The notes beneath the pieces were generated by a model. The model was not told the DNA's origin and did no database searches. It saw only the letters and a list, made by a program, of their open reading frames with translations. The translations under genes and the position numbers were made by a program. Below, piece after piece: positions 34,145 to 43,843 of a stretch of DNA of 64,000 nt. Within the stretch, counting starts at the first letter, position 1; every line of letters begins with the position of its first letter. The DNA comes from an uncultured Kordiimonas sp. (lineage in GTDB: Bacteria; Pseudomonadota; Alphaproteobacteria; Sphingomonadales; Kordiimonadaceae), in the NCBI GenBank assembly GCA_947492375.1, contig CANLMI010000001.1:1054001-1118000 (forward strand), given 5' to 3'.

Positions 34145-35332
34145 TTATTTTAAACAGGTTTTTATCTGTTCAATAACATAGTCCTGTTCTTCATTCGCCA
34201 AGGTAGGGTAAAGTGGTATACTAAGTGCTTTCGCATAGTATGCATTAGCTCCAGGCAATTCTTGCTCACCGTACAATTTTTCATAATATGGCTGCTTATG
34301 GACCGGTATGTAATGTACTTGAGTACCGATATTATTAACATGCAATTCATCCATTACTTTTGCTCTTGATTTTCCAAGCTGATTAAAATCAATAAGTAAA
34401 GGATATAAATGCCACGCTGACGTTGAAAAACCATTACGTTCAATTGGCTGCACCAAATCAGAAAACGACATAAAGGCAGTATCGTAGCGAGCAACCAGTT
34501 CACGACGGCGTCCGCAAAATTGATCCAGTTTTTTTAACTGACTTAAACCAAGAGCACATTGCATATCAGTAGCTCGATAATTAAACCCAAGTTCGTGCAT
34601 TTCATAAAACCAAGGATTAGGCTTACCACTAGTATCCAATGCCATTTCATTGTTTTGCCAGAGGCTTTGATCTCTATTTAAATCATGGCTCCGCAGACGT
34701 CGCATACGTTCAGCTAGCTCGGTATTATTTGTCGTAACAATTCCCCCCTCGCCCATCGCAATTGATTTTACAGGATGCAATGAAAAACAACCAAAGTCTT
34801 CATACCTACCGTCCCCAGGCTTCCCACTATCAATATATTCCGCTCCTAAAGCATGACAACAATCGGTTATAATTGTCATTTCATGTTCACAGGCAACATT
34901 TGATATCTCGGCCATTTCGCATGATTGCCCATTAAGATGGACTGGTATGACAGCTTTGGGCCTTTTACTAGCAACGCTAATAGCATCTTGCATCGCCTCA
35001 CTAGTCATAAGCCCCGTTTTCGGATCAACATCAGCGAAAACAACATCTGCGCCAATCATACGAACAACATTTGCTGTCGATAGAAAAGTTATAGATGGAA
35101 CAACAACTAAATCACCTGGCTTTATATTCGCTGCAATCACAGCCAAATGTAGCGCTGTTGTTCCATTAGAACAAACAATGGCTTCTTTTACGCCAATTTT
35201 AGCAGCGAATGCTTTCTCAAGCTCTGAAACAACAGGGCCGCCGGTCAAGAAATCCGATTTCAATACCGAAGTAACTGCCTCGATATCTTCCGAGTCAATA
35301 CTATGACGCCCATAAGGTAAAAAGCCATCCAT
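34145..35332 (-). CDS. pseC: PseC: UDP-4-amino-4,6-dideoxy-L-AltNAc aminotransferase
   Basis: PLP-dependent DegT/DnrJ/EryC1 aminotransferase of about 395 residues for step two of pseudaminic acid synthesis. The PLP lysine lies in FSLHPVKSIAMGEGGIVTT; other motifs are CSNGTTALHLAV, DCCHALGAEY and NYRATDMQCALGLSQLKKLD. The ATG at 35332 is supported by GGAG six bases upstream; a TTG at 35344 is the alternative. It follows pseB with a 12-base gap, and both are divergent from pseG. FlmB is the Caulobacter equivalent. Confidence 0.94.
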   Translation of the reverse strand: MDGFLPYGRHSIDSEDIEAVTSVLKSDFLTGGPVVSELEKAFAAKIGVKEAIVCSNGTTALHLAVIAANIKPGDLVVVPSITFLSTANVVRMIGADVVFADVDPKTGLMTSEAMQDAISVASKRPKAVIPVHLNGQSCEMAEISNVACEHEMTIITDCCHALGAEYIDSGKPGDGRYEDFGCFSLHPVKSIAMGEGGIVTTNNTELAERMRRLRSHDLNRDQSLWQNNEMALDTSGKPNPWFYEMHELGFNYRATDMQCALGLSQLKKLDQFCGRRRELVARYDTAFMSFSDLVQPIERNGFSTSAWHLYPLLIDFNQLGKSRAKVMDELHVNNIGTQVHYIPVHKQPYYEKLYGEQELPGANAYYAKALSIPLYPTLANEEQDYVIEQIKTCLK

Positions 35333-35344
35333 GTGATACTCCAA

Positions 35345-36370
35345 TCAAGCACAGACTTCTGGTAAAATCTTGACGAGATCCTCAATTGTTAACCAGTCCG
35401 AATTACTATTGCTGGTATATTCAAATCCCTCAGGAACATTTCCAAAGCCATCGTTTCTATAAGATTTCCTCGATGTAAAACTGAGCTCTGGTTCGATAGC
35501 AAATCGGTCACCTAAATCAACTGTATGTCTTGCATTATAATCCGTAATCATAATCTCATGCAACTTTTCACCAGGTCTAATCCCTACATGTTTTGTAGGA
35601 ATTCCCGGGGCTATTGCTTCAACTAAATCCATAATTTTCATGGAAGGAATTTTAGGCACAAACACTTCACCACCACGCATCAAATCTAAGCAGGACAGTG
35701 TGAAATTCACCGCTTGCTCAAGCGTTATCCAAAACCGTGTCATTTGCGTATCAGTTATTGGAAGTTCAGTTGCTCCCTCTGAGAGTAATTTCTTGAAAAA
35801 AGGAATGACACTTCCACGTGACCCCAGAACATTACCATACCGTACAACTGAAAACTTCGAGCCACTTTGTGAACTTAAATTATTAGCTGCAACAAAAATT
35901 TTATCAGAAGCAAGTTTACTAGCTCCATATAGATTGATCGGATTAACTGCCTTATCTGTGGATAATGCTACAACATTTTTCACTTCAGTTCTTAGTGCAG
36001 CTTGCACAATATTTTCTGCACCCATAACATTAGTGCGTATACATTCGAAGGGATTATACTCTGCAAGCGGTACCTGCTTTTGTGCCGCAGCATGAATTAC
36101 AATATCAACACCACGAAAAGCCATAATCAAGCGATCAAGGTCTCGAACATCCCCAATGAAAAAGCGTACTTTTAACTTTTCATCATCAGTAAGAGAATTT
36201 TGTAGTTCAAAATGATTGTATTCACCGCGAGCAAATATAATTATCCGCCTTGGAGAATACTTATCAAGCAAATGCCTAATTAAAGCCTTTCCAAAAGACC
36301 CCGTCCCACCAGTAATCAAAATAGACTTTCCAGATAAATCTATCTTGGATGCGAATTTCATATTATCCAT
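35345..36370 (-). CDS. pseB: PseB: UDP-GlcNAc 4,6-dehydratase (inverting)
   Basis: NAD(P)-dependent SDR enzyme that begins pseudaminic acid synthesis from UDP-GlcNAc. NAD-binding motif TGGTGSFGKAL, then FAAA-type AAQKQVPLAEYNPFECIRTN and ALSTDKAVNPINLYGASKLA (catalytic Asp/Lys and YxxxK), and GTPTKHVGIRPGEKLHE-like C-terminal region (here GIPTKHVGIRPGEKLHEIMI). The ATG at 36370 is preferred over a TTG at 36376. FlmA is the Caulobacter equivalent. Confidence 0.95.
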   Translation of the reverse strand: MDNMKFASKIDLSGKSILITGGTGSFGKALIRHLLDKYSPRRIIIFARGEYNHFELQNSLTDDEKLKVRFFIGDVRDLDRLIMAFRGVDIVIHAAAQKQVPLAEYNPFECIRTNVMGAENIVQAALRTEVKNVVALSTDKAVNPINLYGASKLASDKIFVAANNLSSQSGSKFSVVRYGNVLGSRGSVIPFFKKLLSEGATELPITDTQMTRFWITLEQAVNFTLSCLDLMRGGEVFVPKIPSMKIMDLVEAIAPGIPTKHVGIRPGEKLHEIMITDYNARHTVDLGDRFAIEPELSFTSRKSYRNDGFGNVPEGFEYTSNSNSDWLTIEDLVKILPEVCA

Positions 36371-36482
36371 ATTCAAATACCTATTTACGGTTATTCTAAT
36401 AGTAGGATATACAATAATCCGGCCAAATATAAATGGTTTTAATACATTAAACTTTTAAATCGTTTAAAAGGCACACAAATTT

Positions 36483-37526
36483 ATGAACTTCTTAATTCGT
36501 GCAGACTCCTCAAATGACATGGGAATTGGTCATATAATGCGTTGTCTGGCAATTGCCCAGACAGGAATAAAGCGGGGTCATACATTTTCTTTTATTTCAA
36601 AGGAAAATGTTCATTTTGCGAGTTCACAAATAAAGCAAAGTAAAATAAAAACTTATACCATAATGAAGGACAGTTCTGAAACTGAAGAAGCATTGTATTT
36701 GAGCAAAATATGCCAAAACCAAGCCATAGATTATATTATTGTTGATGGTTATCACTATTCAAATTCACTAAGGAAATTGATAAAAAGCATTGGCCCTAAA
36801 ATTATTTCCATTAGCGATCATGATCGCGAAAAAAATTTACATGCAGATATAGTATTAGCGCCAAGCTTTGAGGTCGTTTCAAAAAAACTGATCAATAAAA
36901 ACCCGGAAACTGTCTTTATACATGGAAATAACTACACTATTCTTAGGCCTGCAATAACGGCGTCCGTCAAAAATATTCCACCATTAAAAGAAAGAAAAGA
37001 AACCCTTATCTCATTTGGCGGCAGTGATCCATTTGGACTTACACTCCCAACGGCTTGTGAAACATTAAGAATAAGCAGCAATGTTGTTAACATTATCACT
37101 TCTTCATCAACATGCAATTTATTCGAAATAGAAAAAATAGCGAAAGCTAATCCACAACAAATTAATCTTCACAAAGACTGCCAGAATATTGAAAATGTTA
37201 TCCTTTCGTGCGGCATAGCAATATCAGCAGGAGGAAATACTTTGAATGAATTAGTGACACTTCAGACCCCAACTATTGCCGTTGTAGTTGCAGACAATCA
37301 ATATAATAACTCCAACAAACTCGCACAGCTTGGCGCGTGCGAACTAGTTGATGTAAGGGAAATCATTAAAAAACCTGAAAAAATTGGCGTGAATATTGCT
37401 CAAACTTACCGAAACCTTAGGAATTCCAATTCCCATCGAGAGCGAATGGTTGACATTGCTATAAACACTTTTGACGGATTAGGTATTGAACGTTTTTTTG
37501 ATAAACTGGAACATCGAGTATCATAA
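36483..37526 (+). CDS. pseG: PseG: UDP-2,4-diacetamido-2,4,6-trideoxy-altrose hydrolase
   Basis: GT-B-like hydrolase of 347 residues that removes UDP in pseudaminic acid synthesis. The N-terminus reads IRADSSNDMGIGHIMRCLAI; GIGHIMRC carries the catalytic His. LISFGGSDPFGL and AISAGGNTLNELVTL are conserved nucleotide-binding segments. Base composition is notably AT-rich. Its stop and the pseI start overlap (TAATG), and the gene diverges from pseB across a 106-base region. Confidence 0.92.
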   Translation: MNFLIRADSSNDMGIGHIMRCLAIAQTGIKRGHTFSFISKENVHFASSQIKQSKIKTYTIMKDSSETEEALYLSKICQNQAIDYIIVDGYHYSNSLRKLIKSIGPKIISISDHDREKNLHADIVLAPSFEVVSKKLINKNPETVFIHGNNYTILRPAITASVKNIPPLKERKETLISFGGSDPFGLTLPTACETLRISSNVVNIITSSSTCNLFEIEKIAKANPQQINLHKDCQNIENVILSCGIAISAGGNTLNELVTLQTPTIAVVVADNQYNNSNKLAQLGACELVDVREIIKKPEKIGVNIAQTYRNLRNSNSHRERMVDIAINTFDGLGIERFFDKLEHRVS

Positions 37527-38575
37527 TGAGCACAAATTTCAAAATTAATGATCATCAAGTTGGTGAGGATCATGACCCTTACATAATTTCAGAGATGTCA
37601 GGGAACCACAACAATGATATCAATCGTGCCTTCAAAATAATAAAAGCCGCAAAAGATGCAGGTGCAGATGCAATTAAACTGCAAACTTACACACCAGATA
37701 CAATAACATTGGATCACGATGGCCCGGGCTTCACGTCTTCAGGCCTTTGGGAAGGGAAACGATTATACGATCTGTATGCGGAAGCAATGACCCCATGGGA
37801 ATGGCACAAAGATCTTTTTGATTATGCCAGAGAAATAGATATTACAATATTCAGCTCCCCTTTTGATAAAACTGCGGTGGACTTTTTGGAAAGCTTGAAC
37901 ACTCCAGCCTATAAGATAGCCTCTTTTGAAATTGTAGATATCCCTCTTATTCAATATGCCGCATCTACAGGCAAACCAATTATAATTTCGTCTGGCCTTG
38001 CAAGCTTAACCGAAATGCAGGAAGCAATTGATGCAGTAAAATCTACTGGCAACAGTAATATCGCAATGCTTCATTGTGTGAGTGGCTACCCTGCACCGTA
38101 TAACGACTGTAATCTGAAAACCATTCCAGACATGCAGAATAAGCTAGGAGTAACAATCGGACTTTCAGACCATTCACATGGCATATCTGCACCCGTAGCA
38201 GCTGTTACTCTTGGCGCTTCAATCATAGAAAAACATATGACTTTGAGGCGCCAAGATGGCGGCGTTGATAGCAACTTTTCTCTTGAACCAAAAGAGTTTG
38301 CCGCTATGTCAAAAGCATGCCGAGAAGCCAAGCAAGCACTCGGAAAAGTGAACTATAATTTAAAAAAGAGCGAAAAAGAAAATTTAAACCTCAGACGGTC
38401 TATTTATTCCTGCAAAGAAATAAAAGCTGGTGAGATATTTACAGCTGAAAATGTTCGCTCGGTGCGGCCTGGCTTCGGCCTAGCACCTAAACACCTACCT
38501 GATTTACTAGGAAAAGTTGCCAAAAAAAATATTCCATTTGGAACACCTATCAACTGGAGTATGATTAATGAGTAG
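37526..38575 (+). CDS. pseI: PseI: pseudaminic acid synthase
   Basis: NeuB-family condensing enzyme of 349 residues that joins phosphoenolpyruvate to the 6-deoxy-AltdiNAc sugar. The TIM-barrel part has EMSGNHNNDINRAF, AGADAIKLQTYTPDTITLDH, FSSPFDKTAVDFLE and GLSDHSHGISAPVAAVTLGA. The C-terminal SAF/antifreeze-like domain has LRRSIYSCKEIKAGEIFTAE. It overlaps both neighbours, which indicates one transcript for pseG-pseI-cytidylyltransferase. Confidence 0.94.
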   Translation: MSTNFKINDHQVGEDHDPYIISEMSGNHNNDINRAFKIIKAAKDAGADAIKLQTYTPDTITLDHDGPGFTSSGLWEGKRLYDLYAEAMTPWEWHKDLFDYAREIDITIFSSPFDKTAVDFLESLNTPAYKIASFEIVDIPLIQYAASTGKPIIISSGLASLTEMQEAIDAVKSTGNSNIAMLHCVSGYPAPYNDCNLKTIPDMQNKLGVTIGLSDHSHGISAPVAAVTLGASIIEKHMTLRRQDGGVDSNFSLEPKEFAAMSKACREAKQALGKVNYNLKKSEKENLNLRRSIYSCKEIKAGEIFTAENVRSVRPGFGLAPKHLPDLLGKVAKKNIPFGTPINWSMINE

Positions 38576-39302
38576 CGGCCAAAGTATTGCCTCAAAACCA
38601 GACAAAAATATTTCACCAATTATCTGCATATCACAAGCACGCATGACGTCAACGCGCCTCCCAGGAAAAGTCCTGATGGAAATTGATGGCAAGCCAATGC
38701 TTTGGTATCATCTTTCGAGGTTAAAGCGGTCCAAACATATTGATAAAATTGTTGTGGCTACCACAATAAATTCATCCGATGATCCAATTATCGAATTTTG
38801 CAACAATATGGGAATTGATACATTCCGAGGCGATGAATACAACGTATTAAGTCGCTATTATGATTGCGCAAAGAAATACAATGCCAAAACTATTGTTCGT
38901 GTCACATCAGACTGTCCGTTAATTGATCCAAGACTAATTGATGAATTAATTCAAAACTATAGCTATTGCACTAAAACATATGATTATATTGAATTATCTT
39001 CAATTTCATACCCGTCGGGGTTTGATGCAGAAATATTCTCGTTTGATAGCTTGTGCAAATCATACGAAAGCGCACACAAACCTTACCACCTTGAGCATGT
39101 GACTTCATATTTATATGAAAATCAGAAAATCTTTAGGACAAAACTTTATTCAAATACTCCAGAACATAACGCTGCTAAACTTAGTATCGATACAACAGAA
39201 GAGTTTGAGCGTGTCAGCAGTATTATACATCATTTCAAAAGACTTAATAACAATCACTATACTTGGTCTGATTGCATATCTTTTCTAAAACAACAATTAT
39301 AA
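38568..39302 (+). CDS. Cytidylyltransferase (SpsF-like), probable CMP-pseudaminate synthetase
   Basis: A 244-residue nucleotidyltransferase. The N-terminal motif is QARMTSTRLPGKVLMEIDGK, typical of SpsF/KdsB-like enzymes; VTSDCPLIDPRLIDEL supplies the Mg-binding region. In this operon position it most likely activates pseudaminic acid with CTP, filling the place of PseF. It overlaps pseI by eight bases. Its end overlaps the convergent oxidoreductase gene by six bases. Assignment to the family is firm; the substrate is inferred. Confidence 0.85.
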   Translation: MSSGQSIASKPDKNISPIICISQARMTSTRLPGKVLMEIDGKPMLWYHLSRLKRSKHIDKIVVATTINSSDDPIIEFCNNMGIDTFRGDEYNVLSRYYDCAKKYNAKTIVRVTSDCPLIDPRLIDELIQNYSYCTKTYDYIELSSISYPSGFDAEIFSFDSLCKSYESAHKPYHLEHVTSYLYENQKIFRTKLYSNTPEHNAAKLSIDTTEEFERVSSIIHHFKRLNNNHYTWSDCISFLKQQL

Positions 39303-40676
39303 CTCTACATCAAAAACATTTTTAAGCTCTTCGAAAATATACGCCTTGGAAAAAGCAGCTTTCTTGGAGAAATAGATATTACCTCGCCCCCAGAATTGCT
39401 CGCAAAACCTATTAAAACAAGCAGTGTATCCAATCTTTTTAAGCCCATACGAAACAGGCGTTTTCAAAACATTAGCCAGCCCTGGAAAGGTCACAACATC
39501 TCGTAGAACTTTTGATTTGGATACTTCATGCCAAATTACTTCCGCGAAACTTTCCGGCATATTCCATAAATCACTATATATTTTGGTTGGCACTTCAGCG
39601 CATATATATCCCATTCCGGCAGGCGTTGTATCATTACCAAACTTTGAAGGGGCGCTGATACGAAAAGACAATGTATCTTCATCATAATTATGTACATAAT
39701 CGATATCACCCAAGCTCGCCTCAGGTACATTGAAGTAAAAAAGTACAAGTGGAACAGATGTATTATATAGCGAAACATCTTCAGAAAACCCCATTAAAGA
39801 AGCAAGTTCGGATACATCTGTCGCCCAAAAAATACTATCATAAGTGTGCTGCATTGACTTTGTTTCAGATTTAACATCTATATCTAAAGTCGTATTATTT
39901 ATACTTGAGTTAATTTTTGTACACCTAGCAAAATGCACTATCTCTACGCCAAGTTCATTCAATTTTTTCTCGGCGCTCTCACAAAACCCAAGCATACCCC
40001 TAGTTTCAGGATAAAAGGTTCGGTACCCTTGATCGCTATTTGGCTGCCTGAACTTCAAAGGGTCATTTACGCTTCGCGCCGCAATACGTTGATCAAATTT
40101 CAGAATCTTTTTCAACGTCATGGCCATGCTATCAGGTAAAAAGCTTAAACGACGTAAATTGAGAACATTTAGATTAACAGAATCTAACTCTCTCAAATCT
40201 TGCTGAATAACTTTCTGATAAGCCTGCCTCAAAATCGTTGCAGCTGTCTTACCGTACCGATCTATAAGTAAATCATATAAACAATCAAACGACTGAATTC
40301 CACAGTCGTCAGTAATATTGTTCAACATCTCAAACAATATACGCGCTGCAAACGTTTGATCATGAGAATTAGCGACATGGCATAATTCACTACCTATACG
40401 AATATTTCCTTTAAAAACAGAAGCGTACAATGCATCATATGGATTAATTTTATAATTCAAAATATCTCTTATGACATCTGCTTGCTCACTATATGCGCCG
40501 TCCAACAGATGACAGCCCAGATCATATATATACCCATCTATTTCTGTTGAATGCAGCACCCCTCCAAGAAACGGGGCTGCATTAACTAATGTTACATCAA
40601 ATCCCTTTTTTGAAGCCATATAAGCTGCCGCGATACCAGAAAACCCTCCTCCAACGACACAAAGTCTCTGTTTCAT
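39297..40676 (-). CDS. FAD-dependent oxidoreductase (amine oxidase / protoporphyrinogen oxidase-like)
   Basis: A 459-residue flavoprotein. The N-terminal dinucleotide fold is VVGGGFSGIAAAYMASKKG, then VTLVNAAPFLGGVLHSTEID. The overall layout resembles the NAD(P)-binding FAD amine-oxidase family, sometimes found in surface-glycan clusters (UDP-galactopyranose-mutase-like or carotenoid-type oxidoreductases). AT-rich. It is transcribed with the methyltransferase at 40698-41384 and lies inside the flagellin-glycan island, so a sugar or lipid-linked substrate is plausible but unproven. Confidence 0.78.
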   Translation of the reverse strand: MKQRLCVVGGGFSGIAAAYMASKKGFDVTLVNAAPFLGGVLHSTEIDGYIYDLGCHLLDGAYSEQADVIRDILNYKINPYDALYASVFKGNIRIGSELCHVANSHDQTFAARILFEMLNNITDDCGIQSFDCLYDLLIDRYGKTAATILRQAYQKVIQQDLRELDSVNLNVLNLRRLSFLPDSMAMTLKKILKFDQRIAARSVNDPLKFRQPNSDQGYRTFYPETRGMLGFCESAEKKLNELGVEIVHFARCTKINSSINNTTLDIDVKSETKSMQHTYDSIFWATDVSELASLMGFSEDVSLYNTSVPLVLFYFNVPEASLGDIDYVHNYDEDTLSFRISAPSKFGNDTTPAGMGYICAEVPTKIYSDLWNMPESFAEVIWHEVSKSKVLRDVVTFPGLANVLKTPVSYGLKKIGYTACFNRFCEQFWGRGNIYFSKKAAFSKAYIFEELKNVFDVEL

Positions 40677-40697
40677 AAACGTTCCTTAATAACTTAA

Positions 40698-41384
40698 TTA
40701 ATTCTTGCGATAAGCTACTGCTGTCACAATACCTTGAGGGTCTTTTTGTTCCAGAATTCGTTTATAACCATATTTAGCAATAAGCGGGGCGAATATAGGC
40801 GTTGTGTAGCCTATCGTAATCGGGCGAGGTTTCCGAGCCAAAGTTTCATCAATATTCTTAAGGACGCTTTTAATAATATCTTCGGAAAAAGGGTTAGCCA
40901 TATATATAAAACATACATTATCAGGAATATGATATATTCCTGCATCACCGAGTGTAATGTCATATTCAAATTTATCAGTTTTTTCCGAAAAAGTGCTTAT
41001 ATTTTGCTCACAAATTTCAACCAATTGCTCGGAAAACTCAACACCCGCAACCCATTTGAAACCCGCCAATACCGCGAGCATCAATGCGCGACCTTTTCCA
41101 CACCCTAAGTCTAAAAAACCATTCTCGTAGTCTACATCATTCAACTCATCTAAGAATCCCTGGAAAGTATGAACGTAAGTTGCTTGATATTTAGTAGCCA
41201 TCGCTTTTAATTCGCTATCAATGTCGAGCATATCATCAAGTGCAACAAGTTCAATAGTTTCCACACCATAGCGCCATTCAAACCACAATTCTTTAATTGC
41301 TATATTGATCGTGTATTGAAACCCTCGCCTTCTCCAAGAGGACTTTATAAAACGATACATACTTGCAATATTCTGCCAAAACAT
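40698..41384 (-). CDS. Class I SAM-dependent methyltransferase
   Basis: A 228-residue Rossmann-fold methyltransferase. Motif I is FLDLGCGKGRALMLAVLAG, followed by GVEFSEQLVEICEQN. A variable N-terminal helical region of about 70 residues precedes it. Its place 21 bases upstream of the FAD-dependent gene suggests joint action on the glycan or on flagellin. Substrate unknown. Confidence 0.82.
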   Translation of the reverse strand: MFWQNIASMYRFIKSSWRRRGFQYTINIAIKELWFEWRYGVETIELVALDDMLDIDSELKAMATKYQATYVHTFQGFLDELNDVDYENGFLDLGCGKGRALMLAVLAGFKWVAGVEFSEQLVEICEQNISTFSEKTDKFEYDITLGDAGIYHIPDNVCFIYMANPFSEDIIKSVLKNIDETLARKPRPITIGYTTPIFAPLIAKYGYKRILEQKDPQGIVTAVAYRKN

Positions 41385-41450
41385 AAAAAATGCTTCTCTA
41401 CTGAAATAATAACCAACTTGTTACTATACCAAGCAAACTATAGGCCAAAT

Positions 41451-42134
41451 ATGAAAGTTTTTATAAATCAAAGCATTTTTATTCCTTGGAAAGGTTTCTT
41501 TGATAATATTGCCGCAGCAGATTTATATATTGTTTATGATCATGTAGCTTTTAATCAACCTTCTTTTAGAAATCGCAATAAAATTCAGACAGCACAAGGG
41601 CCAAGCTTCGTTTCCATACCGGTACAAAAAATGCCTCTTGGAACGGCTATTAACAAAATACTAATTGCCGATGACAAATGGGGAACGAAATGTTGGAATA
41701 AAATCGAAAGCAATTATCGAAAAGCTAAATTTTACAAAGAATACGCTAATGAATTCAAACCAATATTCAAAGAAACAACAGAGCTACGATTGTCAGAAAT
41801 TAACCTTATATTTATTCAGCGAATTTGCGAACTACTCAATATCAACACCCCAATCGCGCTTGATACTGACTTTCAACTGGCAGGAGAACGCAATCAAAAG
41901 CTAATCTCTCTTTGCCATCAGTGTAATGCAACTCACTACTTATCTGGCCCAGGTGCTAAAGAGTACTTAGATATTAAAACTTTTAAAAAAAACGGAATTG
42001 AAGTTGAATTTTCAGACTATGATAAATATCAACCATACTCACAAATGTTTCATCCCTTTTCCCATTATGTAAGCATATTGGATATGTTATTTAATTTGGG
42101 CCCACAAACATCCAAATATATGCTTCATCCTTAA
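41451..42134 (+). CDS. WbqC-like family protein
   Basis: A protein of about 227 residues with the WbqC signature: INQSIFIPWKGFFDNIAAAD, FNQPSFRNRNKIQTAQGPSF, VSIPVQKMPLGTAINKI and CNATHYLSGPGAKEYLD. WbqC genes are regular members of O-antigen and glycan loci, but the reaction is unknown. The start at 41451 was chosen because all conserved residues begin there; the longer frame from 41316 overlaps the divergent methyltransferase. It ends convergent with the FlmG-like gene, overlapping by four bases. Confidence 0.85.
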   Translation: MKVFINQSIFIPWKGFFDNIAAADLYIVYDHVAFNQPSFRNRNKIQTAQGPSFVSIPVQKMPLGTAINKILIADDKWGTKCWNKIESNYRKAKFYKEYANEFKPIFKETTELRLSEINLIFIQRICELLNINTPIALDTDFQLAGERNQKLISLCHQCNATHYLSGPGAKEYLDIKTFKKNGIEVEFSDYDKYQPYSQMFHPFSHYVSILDMLFNLGPQTSKYMLHP

Positions 42135-43843
42135 TTAATATTTAATATTTCACGAGCTTGTGTCACAGCTTTTGGTATGATTTCTTCCCACCCATCAACA
42201 TCATCACCATGAATAATCCAATTCTTATCTTCTTCTACAAAGGGAACTTTTGTTTTTAAACCAAACCCCCACCAGATACTCGACTTCAAAGAAAGAATAA
42301 TTATCGGCGTACCTGTAGCCAATGTAAATTGTACCGGAGCTGATGTGACAGATACCACCAAATCACAACATTGTATTAATGCAATATTGGCTTCAATATC
42401 ATCCTTTAAATTCACATCATCAAAATTAATTACATCAACATCATACTGGTCTTTAAACTCTTTTAGGCTGTCCGCCACATCACCGTATTGAAGATTAACA
42501 AACGTAACATGCCTCTTAAGAGCCATAATAGCTTTCATATCCTCAATTGCAGGGTATAAATGCGCTCTAGTTTTAGATTTATTTCCCGTCGTCCAGGCCA
42601 ATCCCACCCTGGGTTTAGAAGAAATGTTAGCTAATCGAGCTTCAAAGTCTCTAAGCTTCTCTGGGTCAGAAACAAACAGGTTTTTCTTATTCGGCTTTAT
42701 ATCCTCTGGTTTTTTCCAATAAAAAGAAGCGATAGTTGCAAAGGGGCATGCAAAATCAACTTTTAATTCGCCACTTTCAAGTTGTTTTTGAACTCTCGGA
42801 AAAATACGGTATCTATAGCCATGGGAAATTTTATCAACGTACTCACATACTATTGCATTTGGAAAAGAACGTTCAAAGATCGAGACCAATCTTCTATCAA
42901 CGCCTATAATAAGTTGCTTCGCCTCTTCATAAACCTTGGGTAAAATTGACGCAAACATAACTTCATCACCAATACCCTGCTCACATGTTGCAAATAGAGT
43001 TTTCCCTTTTAATGAAGAACCATTCCACTCAGGCAGCTTATGAGTATAAATGATATGCTGCTCTCTATTTCTAGTTGAATTTAATCTTATACTGTAATGC
43101 TCCCAAGCACCTATAAGATCACCTTTCCAAAACTTTGCAAACGCCAATCCCATGTTGACTTCAGTGTTATCCGGAATCATTTCGTATGCTTTTTCCAGAT
43201 AAGGAAGGGAACTATTATATCCACCGACAAACTCTTTAGCCAATGATAAGTTGTATAATACCCTAGCATCCTCAGGCTTCAACTCAAGCGCCTGTTCATA
43301 AAAAACGATAGCATCTTCAAAACCATCTCTGTATTGCACACAGATAGCGAGAGCGTTCCAAAGACTTGCTTCCTTTGGGAAAATAGGCACCATTTGTTGG
43401 CATAATTCTATTGCTTCATCATATTTTTCTTGATCAAACAAGATAAGAACATAATTACTATAGTGCTCACCAACACTTGGCTCCATACCAATTAGTATCT
43501 GAACCAGCTTTTCAGCAACGTCATATATTTTCATTGAACGTGCAAGGTTTATAATAATCTCGCAAATTGCCGGTGTGGGCGGATTACTTAGTAAATACTG
43601 CTTCAAAATGCCCATAGCCTCTTTACGAGCACCTAAAGTAGACAAGCCATATGATAAAATCAATAGAAGGTTCTTATTATCAGGGTACTTCTTCCAGACC
43701 TGAACAAGTCCCGGCAAGGCTTTCTCCCATTCAGACTTCAAGGCATGCCTCTGAGCAACCTTAAAAACCTTCCTCAATTTCATATCGGAAAAAACGATAT
43801 GATCAAAATCAGATTGTTCGGGCTCTCGAATTACATTTTGCAT
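42131..43843 (-). CDS. flmG: TPR glycosyltransferase, FlmG-like (flagellin glycosylation)
   Basis: A 570-residue two-part protein. Residues about 20-270 are TPR repeats (for example AIVFYEQALELKPEDARVLY). The C-terminal half has a GT-B/GT9-like domain with FATCEQGIGDEVMFASILP and VGLAWTTGNKSKTRAHLYP. This matches Caulobacter FlmG in layout and length: the TPR part binds flagellin and the GT part transfers pseudaminic acid. Its place between the pse genes and flbT/flaF/flagellin genes strongly supports that role. Direct proof of sugar and acceptor is lacking. Confidence 0.83.
   Translation of the reverse strand: MQNVIREPEQSDFDHIVFSDMKLRKVFKVAQRHALKSEWEKALPGLVQVWKKYPDNKNLLLILSYGLSTLGARKEAMGILKQYLLSNPPTPAICEIIINLARSMKIYDVAEKLVQILIGMEPSVGEHYSNYVLILFDQEKYDEAIELCQQMVPIFPKEASLWNALAICVQYRDGFEDAIVFYEQALELKPEDARVLYNLSLAKEFVGGYNSSLPYLEKAYEMIPDNTEVNMGLAFAKFWKGDLIGAWEHYSIRLNSTRNREQHIIYTHKLPEWNGSSLKGKTLFATCEQGIGDEVMFASILPKVYEEAKQLIIGVDRRLVSIFERSFPNAIVCEYVDKISHGYRYRIFPRVQKQLESGELKVDFACPFATIASFYWKKPEDIKPNKKNLFVSDPEKLRDFEARLANISSKPRVGLAWTTGNKSKTRAHLYPAIEDMKAIMALKRHVTFVNLQYGDVADSLKEFKDQYDVDVINFDDVNLKDDIEANIALIQCCDLVVSVTSAPVQFTLATGTPIIILSLKSSIWWGFGLKTKVPFVEEDKNWIIHGDDVDGWEEIIPKAVTQAREILNIN

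Noticed and set aside
36470-36483. GGCACACAAATTT before pseG as a sigma-54 promoter
   Set aside because: There is no GC ten bases after the GG, and it overlaps the start codon region.
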